Positions 9,622-19,749 are shown, numbered from the stretch's first letter. The stretch: 64,000 nt of DNA from Aurantimonas coralicida (GCA_011050685.1 DRFF01000045.1:1-64000); one strand, 5' to 3'. The notes: generated by a model from the letters alone, not told the origin. Numbers and translations: made by a program.

Positions 9622-9625
<4 letters not shown>
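8984..9625 (-). CDS. HD-domain hydrolase (YfbR/nucleotidase-like)
   Basis: 213 residues of the HD superfamily. Metal-binding motifs seen are FSVAQHSLIV, the central ALLHDGPEYVIGDMISPFK, and a later KAADRISAYFEA. Proteins of this shape include deoxynucleoside 5'-monophosphatases such as YfbR. The substrate here is inferred only at family level. Both ends overlap neighbours by four bases (ATGA with ygfZ upstream and with the phosphatase downstream), which points to strict co-translation. Confidence 0.8.
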
Positions 9626-10509
<884 letters not shown>

Positions 10510-10584
10510 GGGCGGCTCGCTTGTGTGATCCAGCTCAGTTACGTAAGCCGGACACGGCAGAGGGACAAGCACGGGATAGCATCG

Positions 10585-11931
10585 ATGGGCACGACCGCCA
10601 CGACCTACGAGACGGTTCTAAAGGGCGGCACCGTCGTCAATCAGGACGGCGCTGGCATCCGCGATATCGGGATCATCGACGGCCGGATCGCCGCGATCGG
10701 GACGATCGATCCGGCATCGGCCGGGACGGTGATCGATTGTACCGGCCTGCATGTGCTGCCGGGTGTCATCGACAGCCAGGTGCATTTTCGCGAGCCCGGC
10801 GCCGAGCACAAGGAAGACCTCGAAACCGGATCGCGCGCCGCCGTCCTCGGAGGCGTGACCTGCGTCTTCGAAATGCCGAACACCAATCCGCTGACCACGA
10901 GCGAGGCAGCGCTTGCCGACAAGCTGCGTCGCGGCCGCCATCGAATGCACTGCGATTTCGCTTTCTGGGTTGGCGGCACGCGCGAGAACGCGGCGGAGGT
11001 GGCGGAACTCGAGCGGCTGCCGGGCGCTGCAGGCATCAAGGTGTTCATGGGCTCGTCGACCGGCTCGCTGCTGGTCGAGGACGACGACGGCGTCCGCGAG
11101 ATCCTGAAACGCACGCGCCGGCGCGCCGCCTTCCACTCCGAGGACGAATTCCGGCTGCGCGAGCGGGCGGCGCTCAGGGTCGAGAACGATCCGGCGTCGC
11201 ACCCGGTCTGGCGCGACGAGATCGCGGCGCTCAAATGCACCGAGCGGCTGGTGCGAATTGCCGAGGAGGAGGGCGCCCGCATCCATGTCCTGCACATCTC
11301 GACCGCCGAGGAGATCGCGTTTCTCGCCCGCCACAAGCGCAACGCTACTTGCGAGGCGACGCCGCATCATCTGACGATGACGGCGGACGACTATGCCCGC
11401 CTCGGCACCAAGCTGCAGATGAACCCACCGGTGCGCGAGGCGCGGCACCGGGATGGAATCTGGCGGGGCATCGCGGATGGCGTCGTCGACGTCCTCGGCT
11501 CGGACCACGCGCCGCACACACTGGAGGAAAAGGCCAAGCCCTACCCGCAGTCGCCCTCCGGCATGACCGGGGTCCAGACGCTGGTGCCGATCATGCTCGA
11601 TCACGTCGCCAACGACCGGCTGTCACTCGCCCGCTTCGTCGATCTGACCTCGGCCGGGCCGCAGCGCATCTTCGGCATCGCCAACAAGGGCCGGATCGCG
11701 CTCGGCTACGACGCCGATTTTACCATCGCCGATCTGAAGCGCCGGGCGATGATCACCGATGGCTGGATCGGCTCGCGGGCGCAATGGACGCCTTATGACG
11801 GCAAGCAGGTCACCGGCTGGCCCGTCGGCACGATGGTCCGTGGCCGCAGAGTCATGTGGGATGGTGATCTGGTCGAGAGGGCGACCGGCGAGCCGGTGGA
11901 ATTCCTGGAAGCGCTGCCGGTGCGACGATAG
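10585..11931 (+). CDS. pyrC: Dihydroorotase family amidohydrolase
   Basis: 448 residues of the class I dihydroorotase group, which interconverts carbamoyl-aspartate and dihydroorotate. It has the N-terminal beta domain, DSQVHFREPG (64-73), the carboxylated-lysine segment GIKVFMGSSTG, histidines in FHSED and VLHIST, and the catalytic GSDHAPHT. The first metal-site His of the usual HxH is Gln here. This is common in one alphaproteobacterial subgroup, so activity on dihydroorotate is likely but not certain. ATG 10585 follows GGGATAGCATCG; the frame is open to 10447. Confidence 0.85.
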   Translation: MGTTATTYETVLKGGTVVNQDGAGIRDIGIIDGRIAAIGTIDPASAGTVIDCTGLHVLPGVIDSQVHFREPGAEHKEDLETGSRAAVLGGVTCVFEMPNTNPLTTSEAALADKLRRGRHRMHCDFAFWVGGTRENAAEVAELERLPGAAGIKVFMGSSTGSLLVEDDDGVREILKRTRRRAAFHSEDEFRLRERAALRVENDPASHPVWRDEIAALKCTERLVRIAEEEGARIHVLHISTAEEIAFLARHKRNATCEATPHHLTMTADDYARLGTKLQMNPPVREARHRDGIWRGIADGVVDVLGSDHAPHTLEEKAKPYPQSPSGMTGVQTLVPIMLDHVANDRLSLARFVDLTSAGPQRIFGIANKGRIALGYDADFTIADLKRRAMITDGWIGSRAQWTPYDGKQVTGWPVGTMVRGRRVMWDGDLVERATGEPVEFLEALPVRR

Positions 11932-11977
11932 GAACGGCGCGCTTGGGGCAGGGCGGAAGCGACCGCCTCCGGGACGG

Positions 11978-12784
11978 TCAGTCGCCGGCGACGAAGAAGC
12001 TGAGCCGCCCGTCCGGCGAAATGCCGACGCGGTAGAAATTATAGGCGCCGAACCCTTTCATCTGCTCATAGTCGCCGGCGGTGACGAGCTCGAACAGTTC
12101 GACCAATTGCGGCTTCGACAGGCTATCGATGGCGACCTGCGTAAAATACGGCCACACATAGATCTCGTTGTCGGCGCCCGGTTCGACGCGGACGTGCCCG
12201 GCCTGGAGAACCTCCAGAAGAATCGCCAGAATTTCCAGGCCTTCGCCATCGCCGGACGTCTGTTTCAAAAATTCGATCGGATCGCCGCCGACATCGCCGA
12301 AGGACAGAACCGTCCCGTCTTCGCCGGGCTCGACATAGGGGCGCAATTGCTCGATCTCGCCGGCCCTGGCGATCGCGATGAGTTTGGCGCGAAGGTCGCG
12401 CACCGGCGCGGGCAGTCCATCGTCGCCATAGGCGATCTCGGTGGCCAGCGGGACGGCAAGCACCGGCTTGACGCCGGCGGACGAAGGCTTCGATTTGAGA
12501 TCGACGCCGCTCGCGGGTTCCTCGGCGGATGGCAATGGCGTTTCGCCGTCGTCGGTCCGCTCGGGATCGGTATCGCTTGGGCTGTCGCCGTCGACAGGCA
12601 GGGTGGGAGCGTTCACGTCGGTGTTCGTGGAGGGCAGCGGCGGTAACGGAACGACGAGGATTCCTTCTTTGGAATCCGATTTACCCTCAGTCGGTTCGAT
12701 CTGGGAGAAGGCCTGAGCATTGGCCGCTGCGAGCAGGGCCACGCCAAATGCGGCGGCGCTGATGACGAGGTTCACGCGGCGCAT
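11978..12784 (-). CDS. Exported conserved protein of unknown function
   Basis: 268 residues. The first 25 form a clear Sec signal peptide (RR, a hydrophobic stretch, and AQA before the cut). A Pro/Asp/Glu-rich disordered stretch covers about 30-85, and the folded C-terminal half ends with YNFYRVGISPDGRLSFFVAG. It resembles hypothetical proteins seen across Hyphomicrobiales, and no catalytic motif is visible. The start at 12784 places the signal peptide correctly; the frame is open to 12964. It probably acts in the periplasm. Confidence 0.75.
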   Translation of the reverse strand: MRRVNLVISAAAFGVALLAAANAQAFSQIEPTEGKSDSKEGILVVPLPPLPSTNTDVNAPTLPVDGDSPSDTDPERTDDGETPLPSAEEPASGVDLKSKPSSAGVKPVLAVPLATEIAYGDDGLPAPVRDLRAKLIAIARAGEIEQLRPYVEPGEDGTVLSFGDVGGDPIEFLKQTSGDGEGLEILAILLEVLQAGHVRVEPGADNEIYVWPYFTQVAIDSLSKPQLVELFELVTAGDYEQMKGFGAYNFYRVGISPDGRLSFFVAGD

Positions 12785-12863
12785 CAGCTTGGCAAAACTT
12801 TCACTGCCTTCGAACGAGTGCCGGGACGCCGGCACGACAAAACGGTCGGGATGCCCTGCGCGC

Positions 12864-13124
12864 CTATTGGATGGTCCGGTTCGGTCGGAACTCGCCGAAC
12901 TCGATTCGCTGACGCAGCGCCTCGACCATTCCCAGGACGTCGTCCTCGCCATGCAGCCGAACAAGCTCGGTCAGCGCGGTCGTGATCGCGGTCTCCGCCA
13001 GGATCTCGGCCTCGATCCCGTCCGAGATGCCATCGGCCCAGGCTTCGTTGTGATATTCGAAAGCGACTTGCTTCTTTTCGGCCTGGATCATCTCGTCCAG
13101 TTCGGCACCCTGCAAATCGATCAT
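12864..13124 (-). CDS. Small conserved hypothetical protein
   Basis: 86 residues, acidic and helical, with no membrane segment and no known motif. The sequence starts MIDLQGAELDEMIQAEKKQ and contains ALTELVRLHGEDDVLGMVEAL. Codon use matches the neighbours and nothing better lies on the other strand, so it is probably real. It sits in a run of minus-strand genes for small exported proteins, but no link is shown. Confidence 0.65.
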   Translation of the reverse strand: MIDLQGAELDEMIQAEKKQVAFEYHNEAWADGISDGIEAEILAETAITTALTELVRLHGEDDVLGMVEALRQRIEFGEFRPNRTIQ

Positions 13125-13228
13125 TGCGATCCCCTCAATTCCAGCCTTTCGGCTTCACGTCCCGTTAACGTCCTAACACGATCTCGTTGCAAAAATCGAA
13201 GCTGTTTTCGAGGACCGTTAATCCGAGG

Positions 13229-13687
13229 TTAATTTCCGTACCTAGCGCCAATCTCGCGTGCGAGCGTCGCCCCCTCGCCCTGATAGCGATTGACCGCGAC
13301 GCGAGCGGCCGGTGTGCAGCTGCGGTAGGTCGATTCGAACGCGCGGTAACCGCCGTTGAAACTCGCCACCAGATGTCTTCTGTCAGCGTCGTTGGGCGCT
13401 TGCGCCTCGATCAGTTCCCGCATTTTCTCCCGCCACACGGCGGCTTGAGGATCGTTGCAAAGCGTCCGCAGAAAATGCATCGACCCGAGAATCGAAGCGA
13501 GGCGGTTCAACGACTTCATGTAGGGCGCGTCGATCGGCGCCACCGCCGCCGGAGCTTCCTCCGCGTCCACGACGCCCTCTTGTTGCGCCGGCGTCTCTGC
13601 TGTCTGTGCGTGTAGGTCAGTGCCGCCGACGGAACCCAGAAGGACCGCCGCGATGGCGATGGCCGAGAAAGAAACACGCAGACGCAT
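13229..13687 (-). CDS. TIGR02301 family exported protein
   Basis: 152 residues beginning with a signal peptide (MRLRVSFSAIAIAAVLLGS, cut near LHA-QT). An Ala/Glu linker follows, then the conserved domain with YMKSLNRLASILGSMHFLRTLC, ASFNGGYRAFESTYRSCTP and a final VNRYQGEGATLAREI. The family is periplasmic, found in Hyphomicrobiales and of unknown function. In related genomes it often lies next to a NUDIX gene, as here. The start was moved inward from 13777 to the signal peptide at 13687. Confidence 0.85.
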   Translation of the reverse strand: MRLRVSFSAIAIAAVLLGSVGGTDLHAQTAETPAQQEGVVDAEEAPAAVAPIDAPYMKSLNRLASILGSMHFLRTLCNDPQAAVWREKMRELIEAQAPNDADRRHLVASFNGGYRAFESTYRSCTPAARVAVNRYQGEGATLAREIGARYGN

Positions 13688-13832
13688 CGGAAATCTTTCA
13701 GCTCTCGTTAACGGATTTGCAAGGGTTGCCTCACAATGCCGGGCCTTATCCCGCAGCCTGCGCCATTCTGGCAACAACCAGAGGCGCAGCCGACGGCGAA
13801 AATCTGCCGAAACCCGCTCGTTGGCCTCCTAC

Positions 13833-14261
13833 TCAGTCCTTGACCAGTTGCTCCGCAGCAGCGCTCACGGCCTGCCAAAGGCCAGGCGTCGTTCGGCCGT
13901 CGGCGTCGGCCGCGGCGACATCCGCCAAGCTCATCAGATACAGCGCAGCGGCGTCGTCCGCCGCTTGCATCGCCGCGTCCTCGGGAACCCGTCCACAGAA
14001 AACAGCGATCACGGCGTGAAATGCGTCGTCGATCGCCTCGTGCAGTCGCAAAAAGGTCAGCGGTCCGGCGATGACGCCGGTTTCCTCGGCCAGCTCGCGC
14101 CGGGCCGCGGTGTCGAGGCGCTCGCCCCACAGTACCTTGCCGCCGGGCAGGCTCAGGCGACCGGCGAAAGGTGGCTGCCCCCGTTCCACCAGGAGAACGC
14201 GATCGCGACTCATCAGGCAGACCGAGACGCCGACAAGCGGGCGGGCAGGGGGGTTATCCAT
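13833..14261 (-). CDS. NUDIX hydrolase
   Basis: 142 residues with the NUDIX box [22 protein letters not shown] (G-x5-E-x7-RE-x-EE-x-G), so it cleaves a nucleoside diphosphate linked to another group and needs Mg2+. The N-terminus [21 protein letters not shown] is the usual first strand pair. The exact substrate (oxidised nucleotide, ADP-ribose or other) cannot be read from the sequence. The 145-base gap downstream, before the TIGR02301 gene, shows nothing clear. Confidence 0.88.
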   Translation of the reverse strand: MDNPPARPLVGVSVCLMSRDRVLLVERGQPPFAGRLSLPGGKVLWGERLDTAARRELAEETGVIAGPLTFLRLHEAIDDAFHAVIAVFCGRVPEDAAMQAADDAAALYLMSLADVAAADADGRTTPGLWQAVSAAAEQLVKD

Positions 14262-14336
14262 GGTGTCTCATTCCGATCCCCTTCCGTTGCCCGCGCACTT
14301 CTTGACTTCATGCCGTCGCTCCGGCTCAACAGCGCC

Positions 14337-15089
14337 ATGTGCGGACGCTTTACCCTGACGGCAACTCCCGAGACGATAGCCGAAATGCTTGCGCTGGCGG
14401 AGATCGAGCCGTTTCCGCCGCGCTACAACATCGCGCCGACCCAGCCCATCCTGATCGCGATCGGCGGTCAGGAGGAGCGACCGGGGGCGAATTTTCTCCA
14501 TCGCACGGCGCTTCTCGCCCGCTGGGGGTTCATTCCCGCCTGGGTCAAGGACTGGCAGAGTTTTCCGCTGCTGTTCAATGCCCGGGCCGAGACGGCGGCC
14601 GAGAAGAATTCCTTTCGCGCGGCGATGCGATACCGCCGCTGCCTGATCCCCGCCAGCGGCTTCTACGAATGGCGGCGGCGCGGAAAGGCGAAATCCGAGC
14701 CCTATTTTCTGCGGCCCGGCGACGGCATGCCCTTCTGCTTTGCGGGATTGATGGAAACCTGGCTCGGCGCCGATGGCAGCGAGGTTGACACCGCAGCGAT
14801 CCTGACGACGGCCGCCAACCGGCGGATCGCGCCGATCCACGAGCGGATGCCGGTCGTCGTGGCGCCGGCTGACCACACACGCTGGTTGAACTGTCGGGAC
14901 AACGACCCTGCGGCGGTCGCCGATATTCTGTATGCCGCCAACGACGATTTTTTCGAGCCGGTGCGCGTGTCGGACCGCGTCAACGCCGTGGCGAATACCG
15001 ATCCGGACATCCAGCGCCCGATCGCCGAGGCCGAACCGCTGCCAACCGGCACGGACGCGGCGCTCGATGTTCAGCGGAAACTGCTTTGA
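14337..15089 (+). CDS. yedK: SRAP domain protein, abasic-site sensor (YedK/HMCES family)
   Basis: 250 residues of the SRAP family, which forms a covalent link to abasic sites in single-stranded DNA through the N-terminal Cys. The start at 14337 gives M-C-G-R-F, so Cys2 becomes the exposed nucleophile after Met removal. Upstream in-frame ATGs, such as 14310, would bury it. Other family positions seen are NIAPTQ, NARAET, a central GFYEWRR (with the catalytic Glu) and a late RMPVVV. It acts in the cytosol. LysE follows 40 bases later. Confidence 0.9.
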   Translation: MCGRFTLTATPETIAEMLALAEIEPFPPRYNIAPTQPILIAIGGQEERPGANFLHRTALLARWGFIPAWVKDWQSFPLLFNARAETAAEKNSFRAAMRYRRCLIPASGFYEWRRRGKAKSEPYFLRPGDGMPFCFAGLMETWLGADGSEVDTAAILTTAANRRIAPIHERMPVVVAPADHTRWLNCRDNDPAAVADILYAANDDFFEPVRVSDRVNAVANTDPDIQRPIAEAEPLPTGTDAALDVQRKLL

Positions 15090-15129
15090 CCGACTTCTTC
15101 CAAACGCGAACCGAGCGATACGGACAGCC

Positions 15130-15750
15130 ATGACAGACCTTCTGCCGGCAGCCTTCGGCGGCTTTGCCCTCGGACTCGGCCTGATCGTGGCAATCGGCGC
15201 CCAGAACGCGTTCGTGCTTGAACGCGGCTTGGTGCGCAATCATGTCCTTGCCGTCGTGCTGGTCTGCAGCCTGTCGGATGCTGTGTTGATCGCCGCCGGC
15301 GTCGCCGGACTCGGCAGCCTGATTACCGGCGCGCCCGGTGTGGTCCGGTTCGTGACCTTCGCCGGCGCCGCGTTCCTGTACGCCTATGCGTTCCTGGCGC
15401 TGCGCCGTGCCTTCGACCGCAACGCCATGGCCGTGCGGGGCGGCCGGCTCACGAGCCGGCGCGCGGCGCTCGCAACGGTGCTCGGGCTGACGTTCCTCAA
15501 CCCGCATGTCTATCTGGATACGGTGGTTCTGCTGGGAAGCCTTTCGGCGCGATATGCAACGGGGGCCGAGAAAGCCGCCTATGCCGGCGGCGCGATGGCC
15601 GCATCGATCGTCTGGTTCGTGGCGCTGGGCTATGGCGCGCGATTGCTGGCGCCGCTCTTTCGAAAACCCGCCGCGTGGCGGATTCTGGACCTTTCGATCG
15701 CCGCAGTGATGGCGATCCTCGCAACCGGCCTGCTAGTCGGTGGCAGGTAG
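15130..15750 (+). CDS. LysE/ArgO family amino acid exporter
   Basis: 206 residues with five to six predicted membrane helices and the family signature AIGAQNAFVLERGLVRNH near the N-terminus, plus TFLNPHVYLDT in the second half. ArgO and LysE export arginine, lysine or their toxic analogues; LNPHVYLDT is typical of the ArgO/LysE branch. The usual LysG/ArgP regulator is not adjacent. The start at 15130 matches homologues, while upstream sequence overlaps the SRAP gene. Confidence 0.88.
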   Translation: MTDLLPAAFGGFALGLGLIVAIGAQNAFVLERGLVRNHVLAVVLVCSLSDAVLIAAGVAGLGSLITGAPGVVRFVTFAGAAFLYAYAFLALRRAFDRNAMAVRGGRLTSRRAALATVLGLTFLNPHVYLDTVVLLGSLSARYATGAEKAAYAGGAMAASIVWFVALGYGARLLAPLFRKPAAWRILDLSIAAVMAILATGLLVGGR

Positions 15751-15754
15751 CGCG

Positions 15755-15928
15755 TCAGCCGCCGTCTTTTTTTGCGCTCGAAGTGTCAGCCTTCGCCTGC
15801 TTCTGCTTGCAGCAGCACTGGCTCGCCGCCGCAATCGCGGGGATGCCGATCTCGTGGTAGTTGCGCTCAAGATTTACGTCACGCTCGCGGTCGCTCTTGG
15901 AGCGAAATTGAATTGTCTCGGTTTTCAT
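15755..15928 (-). CDS. Small conserved hypothetical protein with a CCC motif
   Basis: 57 residues starting MKTETIQFRSKSDRERD with RNYHEIGIPAIAAA in the middle and then three adjacent cysteines (QCCCKQK) before a Lys-rich tail. Short proteins of the form DRxRxxxLxRNYxxIGIPA appear to be conserved in Hyphomicrobiales, to my recollection, without a known role. GAGG lies just before ATG 15928; a longer frame starts at 15967. It converges on the LysE gene. Confidence 0.55.
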   Translation of the reverse strand: MKTETIQFRSKSDRERDVNLERNYHEIGIPAIAAASQCCCKQKQAKADTSSAKKDGG

Positions 15929-16265
15929 GGCCTCGATCCGTGGCTTGTTTGGACAGCTACAGGGCACCCCGATCGTGCCATTTTCAAGGGCGATGGCTAA
16001 GACGAACTTAACGCCCTAAGCCTTTGTCCTTCTTAACAATATGAAGTGATAATCCAGCCACAAGCCTGCGGTTCCAAAGCGGCATGAATTTTCCTGATTC
16101 CACTGGAAAATCGGACGATTGTTGCGCGGAACCTCACGGGCGATCACGGGACATTTGTCGCAGTCAGGCAAGTTGTTCGGCGGAGGCGAGGCGAAGCGCG
16201 TTTGTCAGCCGCCTCGATTGGCGCTAGCGAGAGCGCTGCAATGACGAGCGCGACGAGGACGACGC
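15929..16265. other. Intergenic region upstream of cysS
   Basis: This stretch of about 340 bases holds no convincing gene. It contains an AT-rich part (16020-16115) with an inverted repeat ATTTTCC (16088-16094) and GGAAAAT (16105-16111), 10 bases apart. The repeat could be an operator or weak terminator. The cysS ribosome binding site (GAGGACGACGC) is at its right end. Confidence 0.5.
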
Positions 16266-17876
16266 ATGGATGACGGGTTTCGCGGGCTGAGGCTCTGGAA
16301 CACGATGACGCGGACGAAGGAGGAGTTTCGGCCGCTGGATTGGCAGGATTCGGCAAAGGCCGAGGCAGACCGGCGCGTGCGTCTCTATGTCTGCGGCCCG
16401 ACCGTCTACGACTACGCCCATATCGGCAACGCCCGGCCGGTCATCGTGTTCGACGTGCTCTACCGGCTGCTGCGTCACCTTTATCCCAGCTTGGAAAAGG
16501 GGGGCGACGCCCAAGTCACCTATGTCCGCAACATCACCGACGTCGACGACAAGATCAACGCGCGGGCGGCGCGCGACTATCCGGATCTGCCGCTGAACGC
16601 GGCGATCGCCAGGGTGACGCAGGCGACCGCCGATCAGTTCCATGACGACGTTGCGGCGCTCGGCTGCCTTCCCCCGACGCACGAGCCGCGCGCGACCGAG
16701 TTCGTGCTGCCTCGCGCCGACGGCAAATCCGACATGGTGTCGATGATCCGGACGCTGATCGACAAGGGCAACGCCTACGAGGCGGGCGGCGAGGTGCTGT
16801 TCGACGTCACCTCGATGCCCGACTACGGCAAATTGTCGAACCGGCGCCTGGAGGACCAGCAGGCCGGCGCCCGCGTCGCGGCGGGCAGCCACAAGAAGAA
16901 CCCCGGCGATTTCGTGCTGTGGAAGCAGTCCGCCGAGAACGAGCCGGGCTGGGAGGCGCCCTGGGGTCAAGAGGCGTGGACGGCCGCAGGCCGGACGGGG
17001 AACCCGAAAGGCCGGCCCGGCTGGCACATCGAATGCTCGGCGATGAGCGAAGCTTATCTCGGCAAGACCTTCGATATTCACGGCGGCGGACTCGACCTGA
17101 TCTTCCCGCACCACGAGAACGAGATCGCCCAGTCGCGCTGCGCCCACGACACCGAGCAGATGGCGCAGGTCTGGATGCACAACGGCTATCTACAGGTCGA
17201 GGGCCGCAAGATGTCGAAGTCGGAGGGCAATTTCGTCACGATCCACGATTTGCTGCACACGGAAAAATTCGGCGGGCGCAAATGGCCCGGCGAGGTGCTG
17301 CGGCTGGCGATGCTGATGACCCACTACCGCGAGCCGATCGATTTTTCGGTGAAGCGGCTGGAGGAGGCTGGGGCGCGGCTAACTAATTGGCGTCGGCACG
17401 CTTCGATGATGATGAAAGCAGATATGCCACCTGTTGATCATCGAATTGTCCTTAAGCTGGAAAATGATCTGGATATCGGGGGCGCACTGAATGTAGTCGA
17501 TGACCTCGCACATGGTGATGCCACTGATAAGAGCGTACGAGTGGTTACAGCGGCTTTGAATTTTCTTGGTCTTCAACAATCGGCCGAAGACGCGATATCA
17601 ATCCTAGAAAAAATCACTGACGCCACTGAATATCGCTTTAAATACTACGTGAGGGATAATTTGCTGGATAGGGGCGAAGTGGAAGCCTTCTATGCTGTTT
17701 GGAACATGCTCGACGCGAATACAGCAATTGAAATGCGGCAATCCAGTATCAGGAAAAAAGATTTCGCCGAGGCCGACCGCATCCGCGACGAGCTTTTGGC
17801 CAAGGGCATCCAGCTCAAGGACGGCAAGGACCCGGAGACCGGCGAGCGGGTGACCACCTGGGAGGTGAAGCGTTAG
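16266..17876 (+). CDS. cysS: Cysteinyl-tRNA synthetase
   Basis: Class I enzyme that charges tRNA-Cys. 536 residues, slightly long for the family. It has [18 protein letters not shown] (zinc-binding Cys and HIGH-like HIGN), the zinc residues in IECSAM and HHENE, and the KMSKS loop as KMSKSEGNF. From about 17380 to 17765 (the helical region after the catalytic core) base composition drops clearly and codon use changes, then GC-rich coding returns for the last 35 codons. The frame is intact throughout. GAGGA lies seven bases before ATG 16266. Confidence 0.95.
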   Translation: MDDGFRGLRLWNTMTRTKEEFRPLDWQDSAKAEADRRVRLYVCGPTVYDYAHIGNARPVIVFDVLYRLLRHLYPSLEKGGDAQVTYVRNITDVDDKINARAARDYPDLPLNAAIARVTQATADQFHDDVAALGCLPPTHEPRATEFVLPRADGKSDMVSMIRTLIDKGNAYEAGGEVLFDVTSMPDYGKLSNRRLEDQQAGARVAAGSHKKNPGDFVLWKQSAENEPGWEAPWGQEAWTAAGRTGNPKGRPGWHIECSAMSEAYLGKTFDIHGGGLDLIFPHHENEIAQSRCAHDTEQMAQVWMHNGYLQVEGRKMSKSEGNFVTIHDLLHTEKFGGRKWPGEVLRLAMLMTHYREPIDFSVKRLEEAGARLTNWRRHASMMMKADMPPVDHRIVLKLENDLDIGGALNVVDDLAHGDATDKSVRVVTAALNFLGLQQSAEDAISILEKITDATEYRFKYYVRDNLLDRGEVEAFYAVWNMLDANTAIEMRQSSIRKKDFAEADRIRDELLAKGIQLKDGKDPETGERVTTWEVKR

Positions 17877-17913
17877 AGGCTGACGCTCCGCCACTTGGGG
17901 GCAGTCGCGCCTC

Positions 17914-18327
17914 TCATTGGGCCGCGTCCATCACCCGGACGTGGCCTTCCGCGCCATAGGCCAGGATGGCGCGATCGACCGTCGCGATCGGAATTCCGTG
18001 ATGCCGCGCCGTGGCGACGATGAACCGATCCGCCGGATCAGGATGAAACGAGCCCGGCAGCGAGACGCTCGCGACGGCGATGGAAGGCTCCAGCGGCAGC
18101 AGACGAATGCTGGGGCGGGACAATGCGGCGTCAATCCAGAGGCCGACGTCGGTTGCAAGGCTCAGCCGGCCTTTTTGGGTCAGCAAGGCGATCTCCCATG
18201 GCGTGATCGCCGAGATTGCGACCGCGCCCCGTCCGGCTTCCCGCCCGATGATATCTCGGGTCGCATCACCCAACTTCGGGTCGTCGCCTAGTAGCCAGAT
18301 CAGGACATGCGTATCGATCAGGATCAC
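17914..18327 (-). CDS. PIN-domain ribonuclease toxin (VapC-like)
   Basis: 137 residues beginning LIDTHVLIWLLGDDPKLG, with the first acidic residue at Asp5. The later HPDPADRFIVATAR carries the second acidic cluster of PIN nucleases. Such toxins cleave RNA, often tRNA or rRNA, when freed from the antitoxin. GTG 18327 overlaps the antitoxin stop (GTGA), a typical arrangement; a TTG at 18342 is also in frame. It lies just after cysS, on the opposite strand. Confidence 0.87.
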   Translation of the reverse strand: MILIDTHVLIWLLGDDPKLGDATRDIIGREAGRGAVAISAITPWEIALLTQKGRLSLATDVGLWIDAALSRPSIRLLPLEPSIAVASVSLPGSFHPDPADRFIVATARHHGIPIATVDRAILAYGAEGHVRVMDAAQ

Positions 18328-18569
18328 CGCAATGCGTCCCAATCTTCAGGATCGCTGGCCGGCGAGATGATGTCGTCATAATCGAGGATCGTGTCCTTCA
18401 TCGCGCCGAACAAGGACTGGCGCCCCTCAGTCGTTTCCACTGGTACCATCTTCGCCACGGGCTTTCCGTGGCGCGTCACGACGACGGGTTCGTGATCGCG
18501 ATTCATCGCATCGATGAGCTTGAGGCAGTCAGACTTGAACCGCGTCGCGGTTACGGTTTTTTCGGTCAT
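18324..18569 (-). CDS. Phd/YefM-type antitoxin
   Basis: About 81 residues: MTEKTVTATRFKSDCLKLID followed by EPVVVTRHGKPVAKMVPV, the Phd/YefM DNA-binding fold, and an acidic C-terminus (DYDDIISPASDPEDWD) that would wrap the PIN toxin. ATG 18569 has a strong GAGGGAG seven bases upstream. An AT-rich stretch at 18590-18615 probably contains the promoter. It is co-translated with the PIN gene. By family it represses its own operon. Confidence 0.87.
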   Translation of the reverse strand: MTEKTVTATRFKSDCLKLIDAMNRDHEPVVVTRHGKPVAKMVPVETTEGRQSLFGAMKDTILDYDDIISPASDPEDWDALR

Positions 18570-18705
18570 GGCCAAGCTCCCTCAATTCTGTCTATAAAAT
18601 ATGTACATTAACTACGGGGATGCAAGCGGGCACGGCATCGTTTTTGATCGGATGCGGTCGAGCGTCCCTGTCCAATTCAGCAAAGGGCACTAGTAATCAT
18701 TCTCG

Positions 18706-19665
18706 ATGACAGGTCCGCTTCGTAAACCCTTTCCCGGCCTCGAGCCTTATCAGACCGGTAGCCTGGACGTCGGCGACGGGCATCAGCTTTATTACGAGCT
18801 GTGCGGCAATCCCGATGGCAGACCCGTTGCTTTCCTGCATGGCGGGCCAGGCAGCGGGGCCTCGTCCCAGCACCGCCGGCTGTTCGATCCGGCGCGCTAT
18901 CGCATCATGTTGTTCGACCAGCGCGGCTGCGGGCGTTCGACGCCCCTCGGTCGTCTGGACGCCAATACCACCTGGCATCTCGTCGCCGATCTGGAGCGCC
19001 TGCGCGCCTTGCTCGGCGTGGAACGCTGGCTGCTGTTCGGCGGCTCCTGGGGTGCGACCCTGGCTCTGGCCTATGCCGAGACGCATCCCGAACGGGTGAG
19101 CGGCATGATACTGCGCGGCGTCTTCACCGGCCGGCGCTCCGAACTCGACTGGTTCTACGAGCGCGGTGCCAACCGGCTTTTCCCGGATCGCTGGGAGGAT
19201 CTGGTGGGGCAAATCCCGGCGGCCGAGCAGGACGACCTCGTCGCGGCCTATCGCAAACGGCTCACCCATCCCGATCGCGCCGTCCGCGCCGCGGCGGCAC
19301 GCGCGTGGACAAACTGGGAGTCGGCGACGGTCATGCTGCGGCAGACCCAGGCCGGCGAAAACGGCAACGGCGGGGCTGTATCCGATGCCACGATCGCCTT
19401 CGCCCGGATCGAGAATCATTATTTCTACCACGACCTCTGGCTCAAGGAGGGCCAGCTGATTCGCGACGCACACCGTCTGGCGGACATTCCGGGCGTCATC
19501 GTCCAGGGCCGCTACGACGTGGTGACGCCGGCGGTCACCAGCTGGCAGCTCGCCCAGGCTTGGCCGAAAGCGGACTACCGGATGGTGGAGGGCGCCGGCC
19601 ACGCCTTCGCCGAGCCGGGCATCCTGCACGAACTGCTGGAAGCCACCGACCGCTTCGCGCGGTAG
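18706..19665 (+). CDS. pip: Proline iminopeptidase
   Basis: Alpha/beta hydrolase of family S33 that removes N-terminal proline from peptides. 319 residues with the oxyanion-hole motif HGGPGSG (45-51), DQRGCGRS (71-78) and the nucleophile Ser114 in GGSWGATLAL. The catalytic Asp lies in GRYDVVTP and His in GAGHAF. The length is standard. It is probably cytosolic since no signal peptide is seen. It is transcribed away from the toxin-antitoxin pair, with a GFA gene 84 bases downstream. Confidence 0.93.
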   Translation: MTGPLRKPFPGLEPYQTGSLDVGDGHQLYYELCGNPDGRPVAFLHGGPGSGASSQHRRLFDPARYRIMLFDQRGCGRSTPLGRLDANTTWHLVADLERLRALLGVERWLLFGGSWGATLALAYAETHPERVSGMILRGVFTGRRSELDWFYERGANRLFPDRWEDLVGQIPAAEQDDLVAAYRKRLTHPDRAVRAAAARAWTNWESATVMLRQTQAGENGNGGAVSDATIAFARIENHYFYHDLWLKEGQLIRDAHRLADIPGVIVQGRYDVVTPAVTSWQLAQAWPKADYRMVEGAGHAFAEPGILHELLEATDRFAR

Positions 19666-19749
19666 GAGGGCGCCGCTGGAGCCAGAGGATGGATCCGGTT
19701 AGTATTTCGATGTCGTCGGTAAAGCGGGCATGCAGAGGAGGGCAATCCC

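Noticed and set aside
16144-16356. 70-codon minus-strand frame upstream of and inside cysS
   Set aside because: It overlaps the cysS start, has no ribosome binding site and no homologue-like features.
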